Source: an uncultured Anaerolineales bacterium (GTDB taxonomy: Bacteria; Chloroflexota; Anaerolineae; Aggregatilineales; Aggregatilineaceae). Taken from it: a stretch of 47,510 nt of DNA. The translations under genes and the position numbers were made by a program. The notes below the pieces were generated by a model. The model searched no databases. It was not told the origin of the DNA and saw only the letters and a program-made list of their open reading frames with translations. The stretch spans positions 1 to 47,510 of the forward strand of contig CAKZOB010000023.1 in the NCBI GenBank assembly GCA_937135955.1. Direction: 5' to 3'. This document shows, piece after piece, positions 27,213 through 34,517 of the stretch (its first letter is position 1; the number at the start of each line of letters is the position of its first letter).

Positions 27213-28172
27213 CTAACGAGTACCGCGCGCCGCGTACTCGATCACCTGGGCGGCGGTCTCCTGAGTCACGAAGCCGGGGCCAGTCGGCACCAGGATCGCG
27301 CCAGGGGTGTTGAGGTTCTCCAGGTACAGCGTCAGGTACACGATCGGCAGGTAGCCCTGCAGATATTGCTGCTGGTCAATGGCGAACAGCATGTTGCCGT
27401 CGCGGATCGCTTCCAGCACTTCGGGCGAGAGGTCGAAGGTCGCCAGCAACACCTTGCCCAGCAGTTGCTCGTCCTGCAGTGCCTGCAGCGCGGGGAGCGC
27501 GCTACCGGGGCCAAGCGTCAGCATGGCGTTGATAGACTCATCGGCGGTCAGCGCGGCGGCAATGCGGTTGGCGCTGCCGGTCGGGTCGGCCAGGTCAACG
27601 GCGAGCACTTCCACCGTGCCGCCCGCCTCGGCCAGAGCATCGGCGAAGCCCTGGCAACGCAGGTCGAGCGCCACATTGCCCACCTCGTGATTGACGCACA
27701 GGGCCTTGGTCGCGCCAGCGGCAGCCATGCGCTGCCCGCCGCCATAGCCCGCCTCGTACTCGGTCTGCCCGATATGCGCCAGCACGCCGAATTCCTCGGC
27801 CACATCGCTACCGGAGTTGATCGAGATGACCGGAATACCGGCGGCCACCGCAGCCTTGATCGAAGGGCCGAGCGCGTCCGGATCGGGGATGGAGACCACC
27901 AGGCCGTCGGGGTTGGAGGCCACCACTGCGTCAATCAACTGCGACATGGCGACCATGTCGAAGGTAGCAGGGGCCTGGTACTCAACCGTCACGCGCATAT
28001 CCTTACCGGCCTGATCCACGCCGTTCTTGACCACCGACCAGAAGGGGTCAGCGGCCTGCCCGTGCGTGACCACGACGATACGATAGGGGCGCATCCCTTC
28101 CTGGGCCGCCGCGCTACCCACGAAAGCCGCCATTGCCAACAGCACTACCAGGACAGTAATCAGGCGTTTCAT
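27213..28172 (-). CDS. Sugar ABC transporter substrate-binding protein (RbsB-like)
   Basis: Extracytoplasmic type I binding protein. The Sec signal is at 1-23 ([20 protein letters not shown], cleavage near AAAQ); there is no lipobox Cys, which is unusual if the organism has a single membrane. The mature part shows the pentose/inositol-binding pattern: [32 protein letters not shown] and [12 protein letters not shown], then [13 protein letters not shown] and [18 protein letters not shown]. Length 319. AGGAGG precedes the ATG. It lies 133 bases after the dehydrogenase. The neighbouring Gfo/Idh enzyme suggests a polyol or modified sugar. Confidence 0.93.
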   Translation of the reverse strand: MKRLITVLVVLLAMAAFVGSAAAQEGMRPYRIVVVTHGQAADPFWSVVKNGVDQAGKDMRVTVEYQAPATFDMVAMSQLIDAVVASNPDGLVVSIPDPDALGPSIKAAVAAGIPVISINSGSDVAEEFGVLAHIGQTEYEAGYGGGQRMAAAGATKALCVNHEVGNVALDLRCQGFADALAEAGGTVEVLAVDLADPTGSANRIAAALTADESINAMLTLGPGSALPALQALQDEQLLGKVLLATFDLSPEVLEAIRDGNMLFAIDQQQYLQGYLPIVYLTLYLENLNTPGAILVPTGPGFVTQETAAQVIEYAARGTR

Positions 28173-28305
28173 TTCCTACCTCCTAAAACTTCTGTAAAAG
28201 CTGGCGAAAAGAGAGACTCTGGTCTACTGAACATGATACTGGATCGTGGTCTGTGTGGTATACCTCCTTTCCCTGTGTTCCCACCTGCTCATCGAAGCCT
28301 TTCCG

Positions 28306-29328
28306 TCAGCCGGCATTCACTTCGTCCAGATAGACCACCCGCCCCTCGTGCTGCGAACGGGTCGCCGCCAGGCAGGCCAGCAGCGCGGCTCGCGCGTCGG
28401 CGGCGGTGACAGCAGGCTGCTGGTCGTGCAGCAGGCATTCGACGAAGTGCTCAAGCTGCGCGGTATAGGCCGCGCCGAAGCGCTGCGGGAAGTGTGGCAC
28501 CACATCGTGCGTCACACCCTCTTTGGTCAGCACCAGAATGGGCGTCTCGCGCAGGTAGCCGATCTCGATCGTCCCTTTGGCCCCCACGACCTCGCAGCGG
28601 ATATCGTAGCCGTAGATGGCTGTGCGGCTAACCTCGACATGGCCCAGCCCGCCACCGTTGAAGCGCACGTTGATCTGCGCATTGTCCACATCGCCCACGT
28701 CGAGCAGTTCGGGGTAGACCAGCGCTGCCACTTCGGTATACACGCGCTGAATATTGTCGTCCATCAGCCAGCGCAGGCAGTCGAAGTCGTGAATGGCCAT
28801 ATCCACGATCAGGCCGCCGCTGACGGCTGGATTGGCGAATTCCAGGCTGGTGCGGTGCGGGTCGCGCCCGACGGAGCGCACCACCACCGGCTGACCGATC
28901 ACGCCCGCCTCGATCTTGCGCTTCGCTTCGGCATAACCCCGGTCGAAGCGGCGCATGAAGCCCACCTGCAAGGGCACGCCCGCCAGGCGCACCGCCTCGA
29001 TGATCTCGTCGGTAGCCCGCAGAGTGAGCGCCAGAGGCTTTTCGCAGAAGATGGCCTTGCCCGCCTGCGCGGCGGCGATCACCACATCGCGGTGTGTGCT
29101 GGTGGGGCTGGCGACGATGACGCCCTGTAGCCGAGGGTCAGCGAGCAGGTCGTGATAGTCGCTGAAGGTCTTGACCTGCGGCAGTTGCGCGGCGAAGCGG
29201 GCGAGCACTTCGTCGTCGGGGTCGGCCACCGCGACTAGGTCGGCCCCTTCGATCTGACGCGCCGTATGGGTGGCATAGACCTGCCCCATGCGCCCCAGAC
29301 CGATCACTCCAATACCAATTCTGGCCAT
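28306..29328 (-). CDS. Gfo/Idh/MocA-family oxidoreductase (inositol dehydrogenase-like)
   Basis: NAD(P)-dependent dehydrogenase of a sugar or polyol. The Rossmann motif is G10-x-G12-x-x-G15, the family Cys-Glu-Lys-Pro is at 95-98, and the catalytic Asp176 and His180 are in DMAIHDFD. The sequence resembles inositol 2-dehydrogenases in length (340) and in the FMRRFDRGY stretch, but substrate cannot be fixed by eye. AGGAG lies 11 bases before the ATG. It is the first gene after the promoter and LacI-type operator at 29387-29458, and is followed by the binding protein, permease, ATPase and transaldolase. Confidence 0.92.
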   Translation of the reverse strand: MARIGIGVIGLGRMGQVYATHTARQIEGADLVAVADPDDEVLARFAAQLPQVKTFSDYHDLLADPRLQGVIVASPTSTHRDVVIAAAQAGKAIFCEKPLALTLRATDEIIEAVRLAGVPLQVGFMRRFDRGYAEAKRKIEAGVIGQPVVVRSVGRDPHRTSLEFANPAVSGGLIVDMAIHDFDCLRWLMDDNIQRVYTEVAALVYPELLDVGDVDNAQINVRFNGGGLGHVEVSRTAIYGYDIRCEVVGAKGTIEIGYLRETPILVLTKEGVTHDVVPHFPQRFGAAYTAQLEHFVECLLHDQQPAVTAADARAALLACLAATRSQHEGRVVYLDEVNAG

Positions 29329-29386
29329 TCAAAAAAATCTCCTGTTGGGCCGCCGAACGGAACGGCCCCAGGGTACAGTAAGCATA

Positions 29387-29402
29387 GTGGAAACGTTCAC
29401 AC
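29387..29402. promoter_or_regulatory. LacI-family operator upstream of the sugar operon
   Basis: GTGGAAACGTTCACAC: a 16-base dyad GTGnnAACGTTnnCAC centred on CG, the layout bound by LacI/GalR regulators. It lies 28 bases downstream of the -10, so a bound protein would block elongation. No lacI-type gene is in the window. Confidence 0.65.
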
Positions 29403-29429
29403 TTGCTCAGGTACTTTTAGTTAGTATTT

Positions 29430-29458
29430 ATGGTACGCTGACTATACCACACTGTCAA
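29430..29458 (-). promoter_or_regulatory. Promoter of the sugar operon
   Basis: A perfect TTGACA (29458-29453) and TACCAT (29435-29430), 17 bases apart, on the minus strand, about 100 bases before the dehydrogenase ATG. The flanks are AT-rich. Confidence 0.65.
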
Positions 29459-29578
29459 CAATCAGCACCATTTTCTGGCACAGCGTGCTGAATGGGACAC
29501 GAAGTGCACCGAAGCGAGGATGGAGACAGGCAGGCCCGGCGCGGGATGGGCGGAAGGGGAAATTCGCCGCGGAAGTCG

Positions 29579-29707
29579 CAGGGGGTGCGGGCAAGGGTTG
29601 TCAGCGATGTGCCCGGCGCGGGGGTGAGGTCAGCGCTGGCGGGCGACACGACGGACAGCAAGTCCCCTCGCCCAACGCTGTGGGCGAGAGGATAGAGGGG
29701 TGAGGGG
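29579..29707 (-). repeat. Intergenic repeat R, copy 8 (inverted), joined to half of repeat D
   Basis: GGGGGTGCGGGCAAGGGTTG, TCAGCGATGTGCCCGG and GGGGGTGAGG (inverted right end of R), then GCGGGCGA... CAAGTCCCCTCGCCC... GAGGGGTGAGGGG (right half of D). The gene-free stretch 29329-29785 holds the sugar operon's operator and promoter, about 100 bases (29459-29578) in which I see nothing, and this mosaic. Confidence 0.78.
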
Positions 29708-29785
29708 CAGCTCTTGCTGGCGAGGCGCGGCCCTTGCCTGTAGAATGGCTCGCGTCCGGTATCTGCGAGTACGTCTCTGGCGCTC

Positions 29786-31204
29786 ATGTCCCTGACGCAT
29801 ATCCTGGTCTTCGCCGTCCTCATCCTGCTGACCACGATCACACTGCCGGTGCGCTGGCGGCAATGGGCGCTGTTCGTTGGCAGTGTGCTGGCCATCTACT
29901 GGTTGCAGCCCGCCCTGACCATCCGCCGCCTGGACTTCCTCTTCCCCACCGCCACGCTGGCCCTGGTGGTCGCAGGCTGGCTGGCGACGCGCGCGCCCGG
30001 TCAAGCCGTGACCCGCGCTGATCGCCTGGCTGCCCTGCTGATCGCCGCCCTGGTGCTGGTGCTCTCGTTCGGGCGCTACCTGGTGCCCGCCTACCGCCTG
30101 ACGCCTTCGGCTCCGCCGCCTGTCCTTCCGGTGGCGTTGGGGCTGGCTGGCGCGGGAGTGGTGCTGCTGGCGCTGAGCCGAGTGCGCGACAACTGGCTGA
30201 GGCTGGCGCTGACCGTGGGCGTGTTGGCGCTCTTCGCTGTGCTCAAGACAGAGGCGCTGGGCACAGCGGCCAGCCGCCTGTTGCGAAGCTGGCAGGGCCA
30301 GACGACGCAACTCGCCCGCGCCGATGAACTCTCGTGGCTGGGCTTTTCGTATGTGGTGTTTCGGCTGCTGCACACCCTGCGCGACCGGCAGACCGGTCAA
30401 CTGCCCGCCCTGACGCTGCGCGAATACATCACCTATGCCATCTTCTTCCCGGCCTTCACCGCCGGGCCGATTGACCGGGCCGAGCGCTTCCTGAACGACC
30501 TGCGCGCGCTGCCCCCGCTGGACGCGACGCGCTTTGTACACGGGGGGATGCGCCTGGCAGTGGGCATCGGCAAGAAATTCGTCATCGCCGATAGCCTGGC
30601 GCTGCTGGCGCTCAACGTCACCAACGCGCAACAGGCGCAGTCGGCGGCGGGGCTGTGGGTGCTGCTCTACGCCTACGCCTTCCAGCTCTACTTTGACTTC
30701 AGCGGCTACACCGACATCGCCATCGGCCTGGGGCAGTGGTGCGGCATCCGCCTGCCGGAGAACTTCAGTCAACCCTATCTCAAGCGCAATATCACCGTCT
30801 TCTGGCAAAGCTGGCATATCACGCTCAGTCAGTGGGTGCGCTCCTACGTCTTCCTGCCGCTCAGCCGCACTCTGCTCACCCGCCCGCGTAAGCCTTCGCC
30901 GACCGTCCTGGCGCTGATCGGCCAACTGGCAACCATGTTGGCCATCGGGCTGTGGCACGGCGTGACCTGGGGCTTCGTCGTGTGGGGGCTGTGGCATGGC
31001 GTGGGGCTATTCGTCCACAAAGTCTACAGCGACCGCACCCGTCCCTATTACCTGCGCCTGCGCCAGCATCCCCGCCTGGGGCGGGCGGTAGAAGTCGCCG
31101 GTATCGCCCTTACTTTCCATTTCGTGGTGCTGGGGTGGGTGTGGTTCGCCCTGCCCGACCTGGCGATCAGTTGGGACGTATTCGTCCGGCTGTGGAGGTG
31201 GTGA
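29786..31204 (+). CDS. MBOAT-family membrane O-acyltransferase (DltB/AlgI-like)
   Basis: Membrane enzyme that carries acyl (usually acetyl) groups across the membrane for transfer to an extracellular polymer. It has about ten to twelve helices in 472 residues. MBOAT landmarks: FPAFTAGPIDRAERF (about 217-231), YFDFSGYTDIAIGLG, LPENFSQPYLKRNITVFWQSWHITLSQWVRSYVF in pieces, and the active-site His391 in GLWHGVTWGF. It is followed after three bases by an SGNH-type protein, the arrangement seen in AlgI/AlgJ and DltB/DltD pairs. No strong ribosome site precedes the ATG; a TAGAAT at 29741-29746 may be its -10. The acceptor is probably an exopolysaccharide made with the window's GT-C-like enzymes. 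Confidence 0.9.
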   Translation: MSLTHILVFAVLILLTTITLPVRWRQWALFVGSVLAIYWLQPALTIRRLDFLFPTATLALVVAGWLATRAPGQAVTRADRLAALLIAALVLVLSFGRYLVPAYRLTPSAPPPVLPVALGLAGAGVVLLALSRVRDNWLRLALTVGVLALFAVLKTEALGTAASRLLRSWQGQTTQLARADELSWLGFSYVVFRLLHTLRDRQTGQLPALTLREYITYAIFFPAFTAGPIDRAERFLNDLRALPPLDATRFVHGGMRLAVGIGKKFVIADSLALLALNVTNAQQAQSAAGLWVLLYAYAFQLYFDFSGYTDIAIGLGQWCGIRLPENFSQPYLKRNITVFWQSWHITLSQWVRSYVFLPLSRTLLTRPRKPSPTVLALIGQLATMLAIGLWHGVTWGFVVWGLWHGVGLFVHKVYSDRTRPYYLRLRQHPRLGRAVEVAGIALTFHFVVLGWVWFALPDLAISWDVFVRLWRW

Positions 31205-31207
31205 GCG

Positions 31208-32398
31208 GTGACAACCTGGCACTGGCTCTACGCCGCCGCTCCGCCCTACCGCTGGCGCTTCGTCGCCCGCGTGCTGTTCAAGACGGCGCTGCTGTTCGTG
31301 GCGCTCAACCTGCTGTGTGTGGCGGTGAATCCGCTGCCCACCCTGGGCAGGCTCTCGGCCTACAATCGCCTTTTTGCCGGGCGACCGCGCCTGCCCTATG
31401 GCGAAAACCCCGCTGTGGCCTACAACCTGAGCCTGTTCCAGCTCGAAGCCATGTTCGCCGCGCACGAGGTGGCCCGTCCACCGCGCGGGGACGAATTCCG
31501 CGTGGTGCTGATCGGCGATTCGTCGGTGTGGGGCATCCTGCTACGGCCAGAGGAGACGCTCGCCGGGCAACTCAACGCGGCGGGGCTGCGCACTGCCGAT
31601 GGGCGACGGGTGCGCATCTACAACCTGGGCTACCCCACCATGTCGCTGACCAAAGACCTGCTGCTGCTCGACTACGCGCGGCGCTACCAGCCCGACCTGA
31701 TCGTCTGGTTGTTCACCCTGGAGTCGTTCGATCAGCGCGCGCAGCTCGATCCGGCGTTGCTGCAACACAATCCGGAGCCGGTGCGCCGCCTGATCGTCCG
31801 CTATGGCCTGGCCCAGCGGACAGACGACCCGCGTTTTGTCTCGCTCTCCTGGCGGGACAAGACCCTCATCGGGCGACGGCGCGCGCTGGCCGACCTGCTG
31901 CGCCTGCAACTCTACGGCGTGCCCTGGGCGGTGACAGGGATTGACCAGGAATACCGCGACGACTACACGCCGCGCGCCGTAGACCTGCCCGCCGACCGTA
32001 CCTGGCACGGCCTGACGGAAGACCTCTTCACCCCCGCCGACCTGGTCTTCGACGTGTTGCGGGCCGGGGTGACGCTGGCGGGCGATACGCCGATCCTGCT
32101 GGTCAACGAGCCGATGCTGATCAGCCGGGGCGCGAACAGCGACATCCGCTACAACTCGTTCTACCCGCGCTGGGCCTACGACGCCTATCGGCAGTGGCTG
32201 CATCAGGAGAGCGAGCGCCAGGGCTGGGCGCTGCTCGATCTGTGGGACGCGCTGCCCGACGCGGCCTGCTACACCGACAGCGCGGTGCACCTGACGCCTG
32301 TCTGTGCGGGGCAGTTGGCGGCGTCGCTGGGGCCGGAGATCGTGCGTCTGGCGAGCAGCGCTGCGGGCGAAGGGGAGCGCTCGCACGGGAGACAGTAA
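31208..32398 (+). CDS. SGNH-hydrolase-type acyltransferase partner of MBOAT
   Basis: Likely the extracytoplasmic protein that transfers the acyl group to the polymer, like AlgX/AlgJ or DltD. One N-terminal helix (about 22-42) anchors it outside. Block I is G103-D104-S105 in LIGDSSVWG, and the block V pair is Asp357/His361 in DSAVHLTP. The start is GTG 31208 behind GGAGGTG, which overlaps the MBOAT stop. The last about 12 residues (AAGEGERSHGRQ) and the TAA are encoded by a copy of repeat D, so the natural C-terminus was probably replaced or extended. Length 396. Confidence 0.87.
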   Translation: MTTWHWLYAAAPPYRWRFVARVLFKTALLFVALNLLCVAVNPLPTLGRLSAYNRLFAGRPRLPYGENPAVAYNLSLFQLEAMFAAHEVARPPRGDEFRVVLIGDSSVWGILLRPEETLAGQLNAAGLRTADGRRVRIYNLGYPTMSLTKDLLLLDYARRYQPDLIVWLFTLESFDQRAQLDPALLQHNPEPVRRLIVRYGLAQRTDDPRFVSLSWRDKTLIGRRRALADLLRLQLYGVPWAVTGIDQEYRDDYTPRAVDLPADRTWHGLTEDLFTPADLVFDVLRAGVTLAGDTPILLVNEPMLISRGANSDIRYNSFYPRWAYDAYRQWLHQESERQGWALLDLWDALPDAACYTDSAVHLTPVCAGQLAASLGPEIVRLASSAAGEGERSHGRQ

Positions 32399-32445
32399 GT
32401 CCCCTCGCCCACAGCGTTGGGAGAGGGGATGCAGGGGTGAGGGGG
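32358..32445 (+). repeat. Repeat D copy overlapping the 3' end of the SGNH gene
   Basis: GCGCTGCGGGCGAAGGGGA, GAGACAGTAAGTCCCCTCGCC and GGGAGAGGGGA... GGGGTGAGGGG match 38630-38722 closely. Bases 32358-32398 are translated in the SGNH gene and supply its stop. Confidence 0.82.
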
Positions 32446-32478
32446 AACTTGGGGATAATGCCCAGGCACATCAACGCC

Positions 32479-32503
32479 GAGCGGGGGTGAGGCACCCCCG
32501 CTC
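32479..32503. terminator. Hairpin between convergent genes (R-family remnant)
   Basis: GAGCGGGGGTG / CACCCCCGCTC is an 11-base perfect stem with a 3-base loop. It lies between the convergent SGNH and LysM genes and includes the R arm GGGGGTGAGG; the preceding GGCACATCAACGCC also looks R-derived. It has no T-run on either side. It could end transcription in both directions. Confidence 0.6.
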
Positions 32504-32542
32504 TGTGCTAATGCGTTGATCGGCGTCGCGAACCCGCGCCGA

Positions 32543-34033
32543 CTATTGCGCCTCGATCAGGCTGAACGCCTGCCAGTTGCCCTCGGCGTCGAACTGATAG
32601 ACGCGACCCTCTGGGCCGTTGAAGACGATCGTGCCGCCCTGCCGCACGACCAGCGCTGTATAGGGCGTGGTGCGGTCAATGGCCCAGCCGAGCGCATCCT
32701 TCACCCCCGCGTACGTGCGCCACGCCTGGCCAAAGCGTCGCGTGGGCTGGCTGAAGCCCGCGGGTACCTGCGCTTCCAGGTTGGGGTCAATCTCCGGCAT
32801 CCCTTCCATCCAGGTATTCTGGTAGGCTTTGTAGGTGCCGCTGAGATCGTCCACCCCGTAGGTCAGCACGAATATTTGATTGGTATCCTGCAGCCAGAAC
32901 ATCGCGCCGCGTTCCAGCGGGACGAATTCCGCCTGCACCGCCCCGTAGGTCACGGGCGGCTCAGCAGGGGTCGCCTGTGGGGCGGGCTGTGGCGGGGTCG
33001 TCTCGCCCTCGCCGCCGAGCGGTGTCGGCGTGGGCACCGGCGTAGGCACCAGGGTCGGCTGAGCGGCAGCCGCCGCCCCACCGCCGGAAATGATCTTGCC
33101 GGTCACCGGATCCACCGAGCCGGGCGGCAGGATGACCAGCTCTTGCCCGATCTGCAGGAAGCGGGCGTTGGGCTTGAGGTTGTTCAGGGCGGCGATGCTC
33201 TCGATGGTCACGCCGTACTCGAAATAGGCGTAGGCGATGCTGGAGAGCGTGTCGCCGGACTGCACCACGTGGATAATGCTGCCATCGGGCCGCACGCCCT
33301 GCGGGGTGACAAAGGGCACTTCGGCGGGAGCAGGCCTGGTCACAGCCCCACCTGTCGCGCGCACCAGCGACACCTTGTCCCAGTAGACGTTATTGAGCGC
33401 CAGGCCCGCGCTTTGCGTGGCATAGAGAAAGACGGTGACGCTATCGCCCCGCGCCTGCACGGTCACGGTCAGTTCGGCCCACTGATCGTAGGGCGCGGCG
33501 CTGCCCGACCAGACCACATTGGGCGAGAGCGGGTCGGTGCCGCCGGTGGGATCGATCCCCACCTTGAGCGAAGCGCCCGCCGCCGTGTCAGAGCGCCGAT
33601 AGGGGAAATCGGGGATGATGCACGAGGTAGTGGTATCGTTGCAGGTATACACCCAGCCATAGGCGGTCAGCTTCACCGACTCACCAGGGGTCAGGCCGCT
33701 GACGCGCTGATACCCCGCAACGGTGAAGACTGCGTACCCTTGCTTAATATTCCACGACACCTCGCCGTCGAGCACCTGCACCTTGTCGGTGTGTGGGAAG
33801 GCTTCTGGCGCGCCCGCGCCCACCCACAGGCTCCAGCCGTTGGGAGCGGTGCGGGTCGGCGCGCCCTGCCCATAGTAGGGGTTCTCCAGCCCGCCGTTGA
33901 CCAGCAGATTCGTCGTATCCTGGGCGTGCGCGGGCTGTCCGGCGCTCAGCAGTGCGCCCAGGGCGACCAGAGCCGCCAGCCCCACGCTCAACCAGATACG
34001 GGCTTTTGCCATCGTGATCCGCTCTTTCACCAC
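32543..34033 (-). CDS. Secreted LysM-domain protein
   Basis: Exported wall-associated protein with a Sec signal ending QPAHA. A jelly-roll-like region with two Cys in VYTCNDTTTSCIIP follows (about 40-240), resembling carbohydrate-binding modules (LVNGGLENPYYGQG... YWDKVSLVRA is the common pattern). A LysM domain is next: IHVVQSGDTLSSIAYAYF... IESIAALNNL... IGQELVIL. Then come a Pro/Thr-rich linker and a C-terminal domain of about 130 residues I do not recognise. I start at GTG 34033, seven bases after GGGGAGG; ATG 34012 is an alternative that shortens the signal N-region. Length 496. A promoter and a leader hairpin lie upstream. Confidence 0.87.
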   Translation of the reverse strand: MVKERITMAKARIWLSVGLAALVALGALLSAGQPAHAQDTTNLLVNGGLENPYYGQGAPTRTAPNGWSLWVGAGAPEAFPHTDKVQVLDGEVSWNIKQGYAVFTVAGYQRVSGLTPGESVKLTAYGWVYTCNDTTTSCIIPDFPYRRSDTAAGASLKVGIDPTGGTDPLSPNVVWSGSAAPYDQWAELTVTVQARGDSVTVFLYATQSAGLALNNVYWDKVSLVRATGGAVTRPAPAEVPFVTPQGVRPDGSIIHVVQSGDTLSSIAYAYFEYGVTIESIAALNNLKPNARFLQIGQELVILPPGSVDPVTGKIISGGGAAAAAQPTLVPTPVPTPTPLGGEGETTPPQPAPQATPAEPPVTYGAVQAEFVPLERGAMFWLQDTNQIFVLTYGVDDLSGTYKAYQNTWMEGMPEIDPNLEAQVPAGFSQPTRRFGQAWRTYAGVKDALGWAIDRTTPYTALVVRQGGTIVFNGPEGRVYQFDAEGNWQAFSLIEAQ

Positions 34034-34055
34034 AGTCATTCCTCCCCAACAAAAT

Positions 34056-34086
34056 CCCCTGGCTCGAACGACTGCTGTGCCAGGGG
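34056..34086 (-). promoter_or_regulatory. Leader hairpin with T-run upstream of the LysM gene
   Basis: On the minus strand CCCCTGGC and GCCAGGGG form an 8-base perfect stem followed by ATTTTG, between the promoter and the Shine-Dalgarno. It looks like an attenuator or an RNA switch platform. Confidence 0.45.
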
Positions 34087-34137
34087 TGCGTTTGCCGTTC
34101 CGTTGTCCCCCGGTGATCAACCCCCAGGACGGGGCGG

Positions 34138-34166
34138 ATTATAGCCCGCCCCCCTGCGCGTTGCAA
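34138..34166 (-). promoter_or_regulatory. Promoter of the LysM gene
   Basis: On the minus strand TTGCAA (34166-34161) and a perfect TATAAT (34143-34138), 17 bases apart. The leader would be about 100 bases. Confidence 0.6.
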
Positions 34167-34270
34167 TCGTGGAGTCCGGCGGTCTCTCGCCCTCTGCCCT
34201 ACTCTTGCACGACGGTGGCACCGGACAGCCATTGAACCGCCGAGACGCGAAGCGCCCACAACAGCCCCGC

Positions 34271-34470
34271 CAATTTGAGAGATGCGCGCAAACTGTGACA
34301 GGCCGTGTGCTGTGGTTTACCTCACCCCCAGCCTCGCTTCGCTCGGCTTGGAGGCGCGCCAGCGCCCAGCGGGGGTGAGGTCAGCGCCTCCGCACTGGGC
34401 AAGTCGCTGAGAACCTTTGCACGCACTCAGTTTGAGGGGTGCATTTCAGTTGTGAAATGCACCCCCCCGC
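34271..34470 (+). repeat. Intergenic repeat R, copy 10, with module F and a terminal hairpin
   Basis: Complete R: left module AAACTGTGACAGGCCGTGTG, palindrome arms around CTCGGC/GCC-AGC (the right arm has CAGC for CGAGC), right end to about 34425. Then module F and the hairpin GGGGTGCATTTCA / TGAAATGCACCCC (34436-34465, 13-base stem, 4-base loop). The gene-free stretch 34034-34517 holds this, the LysM promoter and leader; 34471-34517 shows nothing further. Confidence 0.88.
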
Positions 34471-34517
34471 CGCCCAGGGCTGCTCGCCTGCGCTCTCAGC
34501 CTCCCCCCGTCCGGCTG

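Noticed and set aside
29630-30997. A 455-codon open frame on the minus strand
   Set aside because: It is antisense to the MBOAT gene and starts in a repeat; Gln/Arg/Gly-rich composition only.
32516-34144. A 542-codon open frame on the plus strand
   Set aside because: It mirrors the LysM gene on the other strand, which has a signal peptide, promoter, Shine-Dalgarno and recognisable domains.
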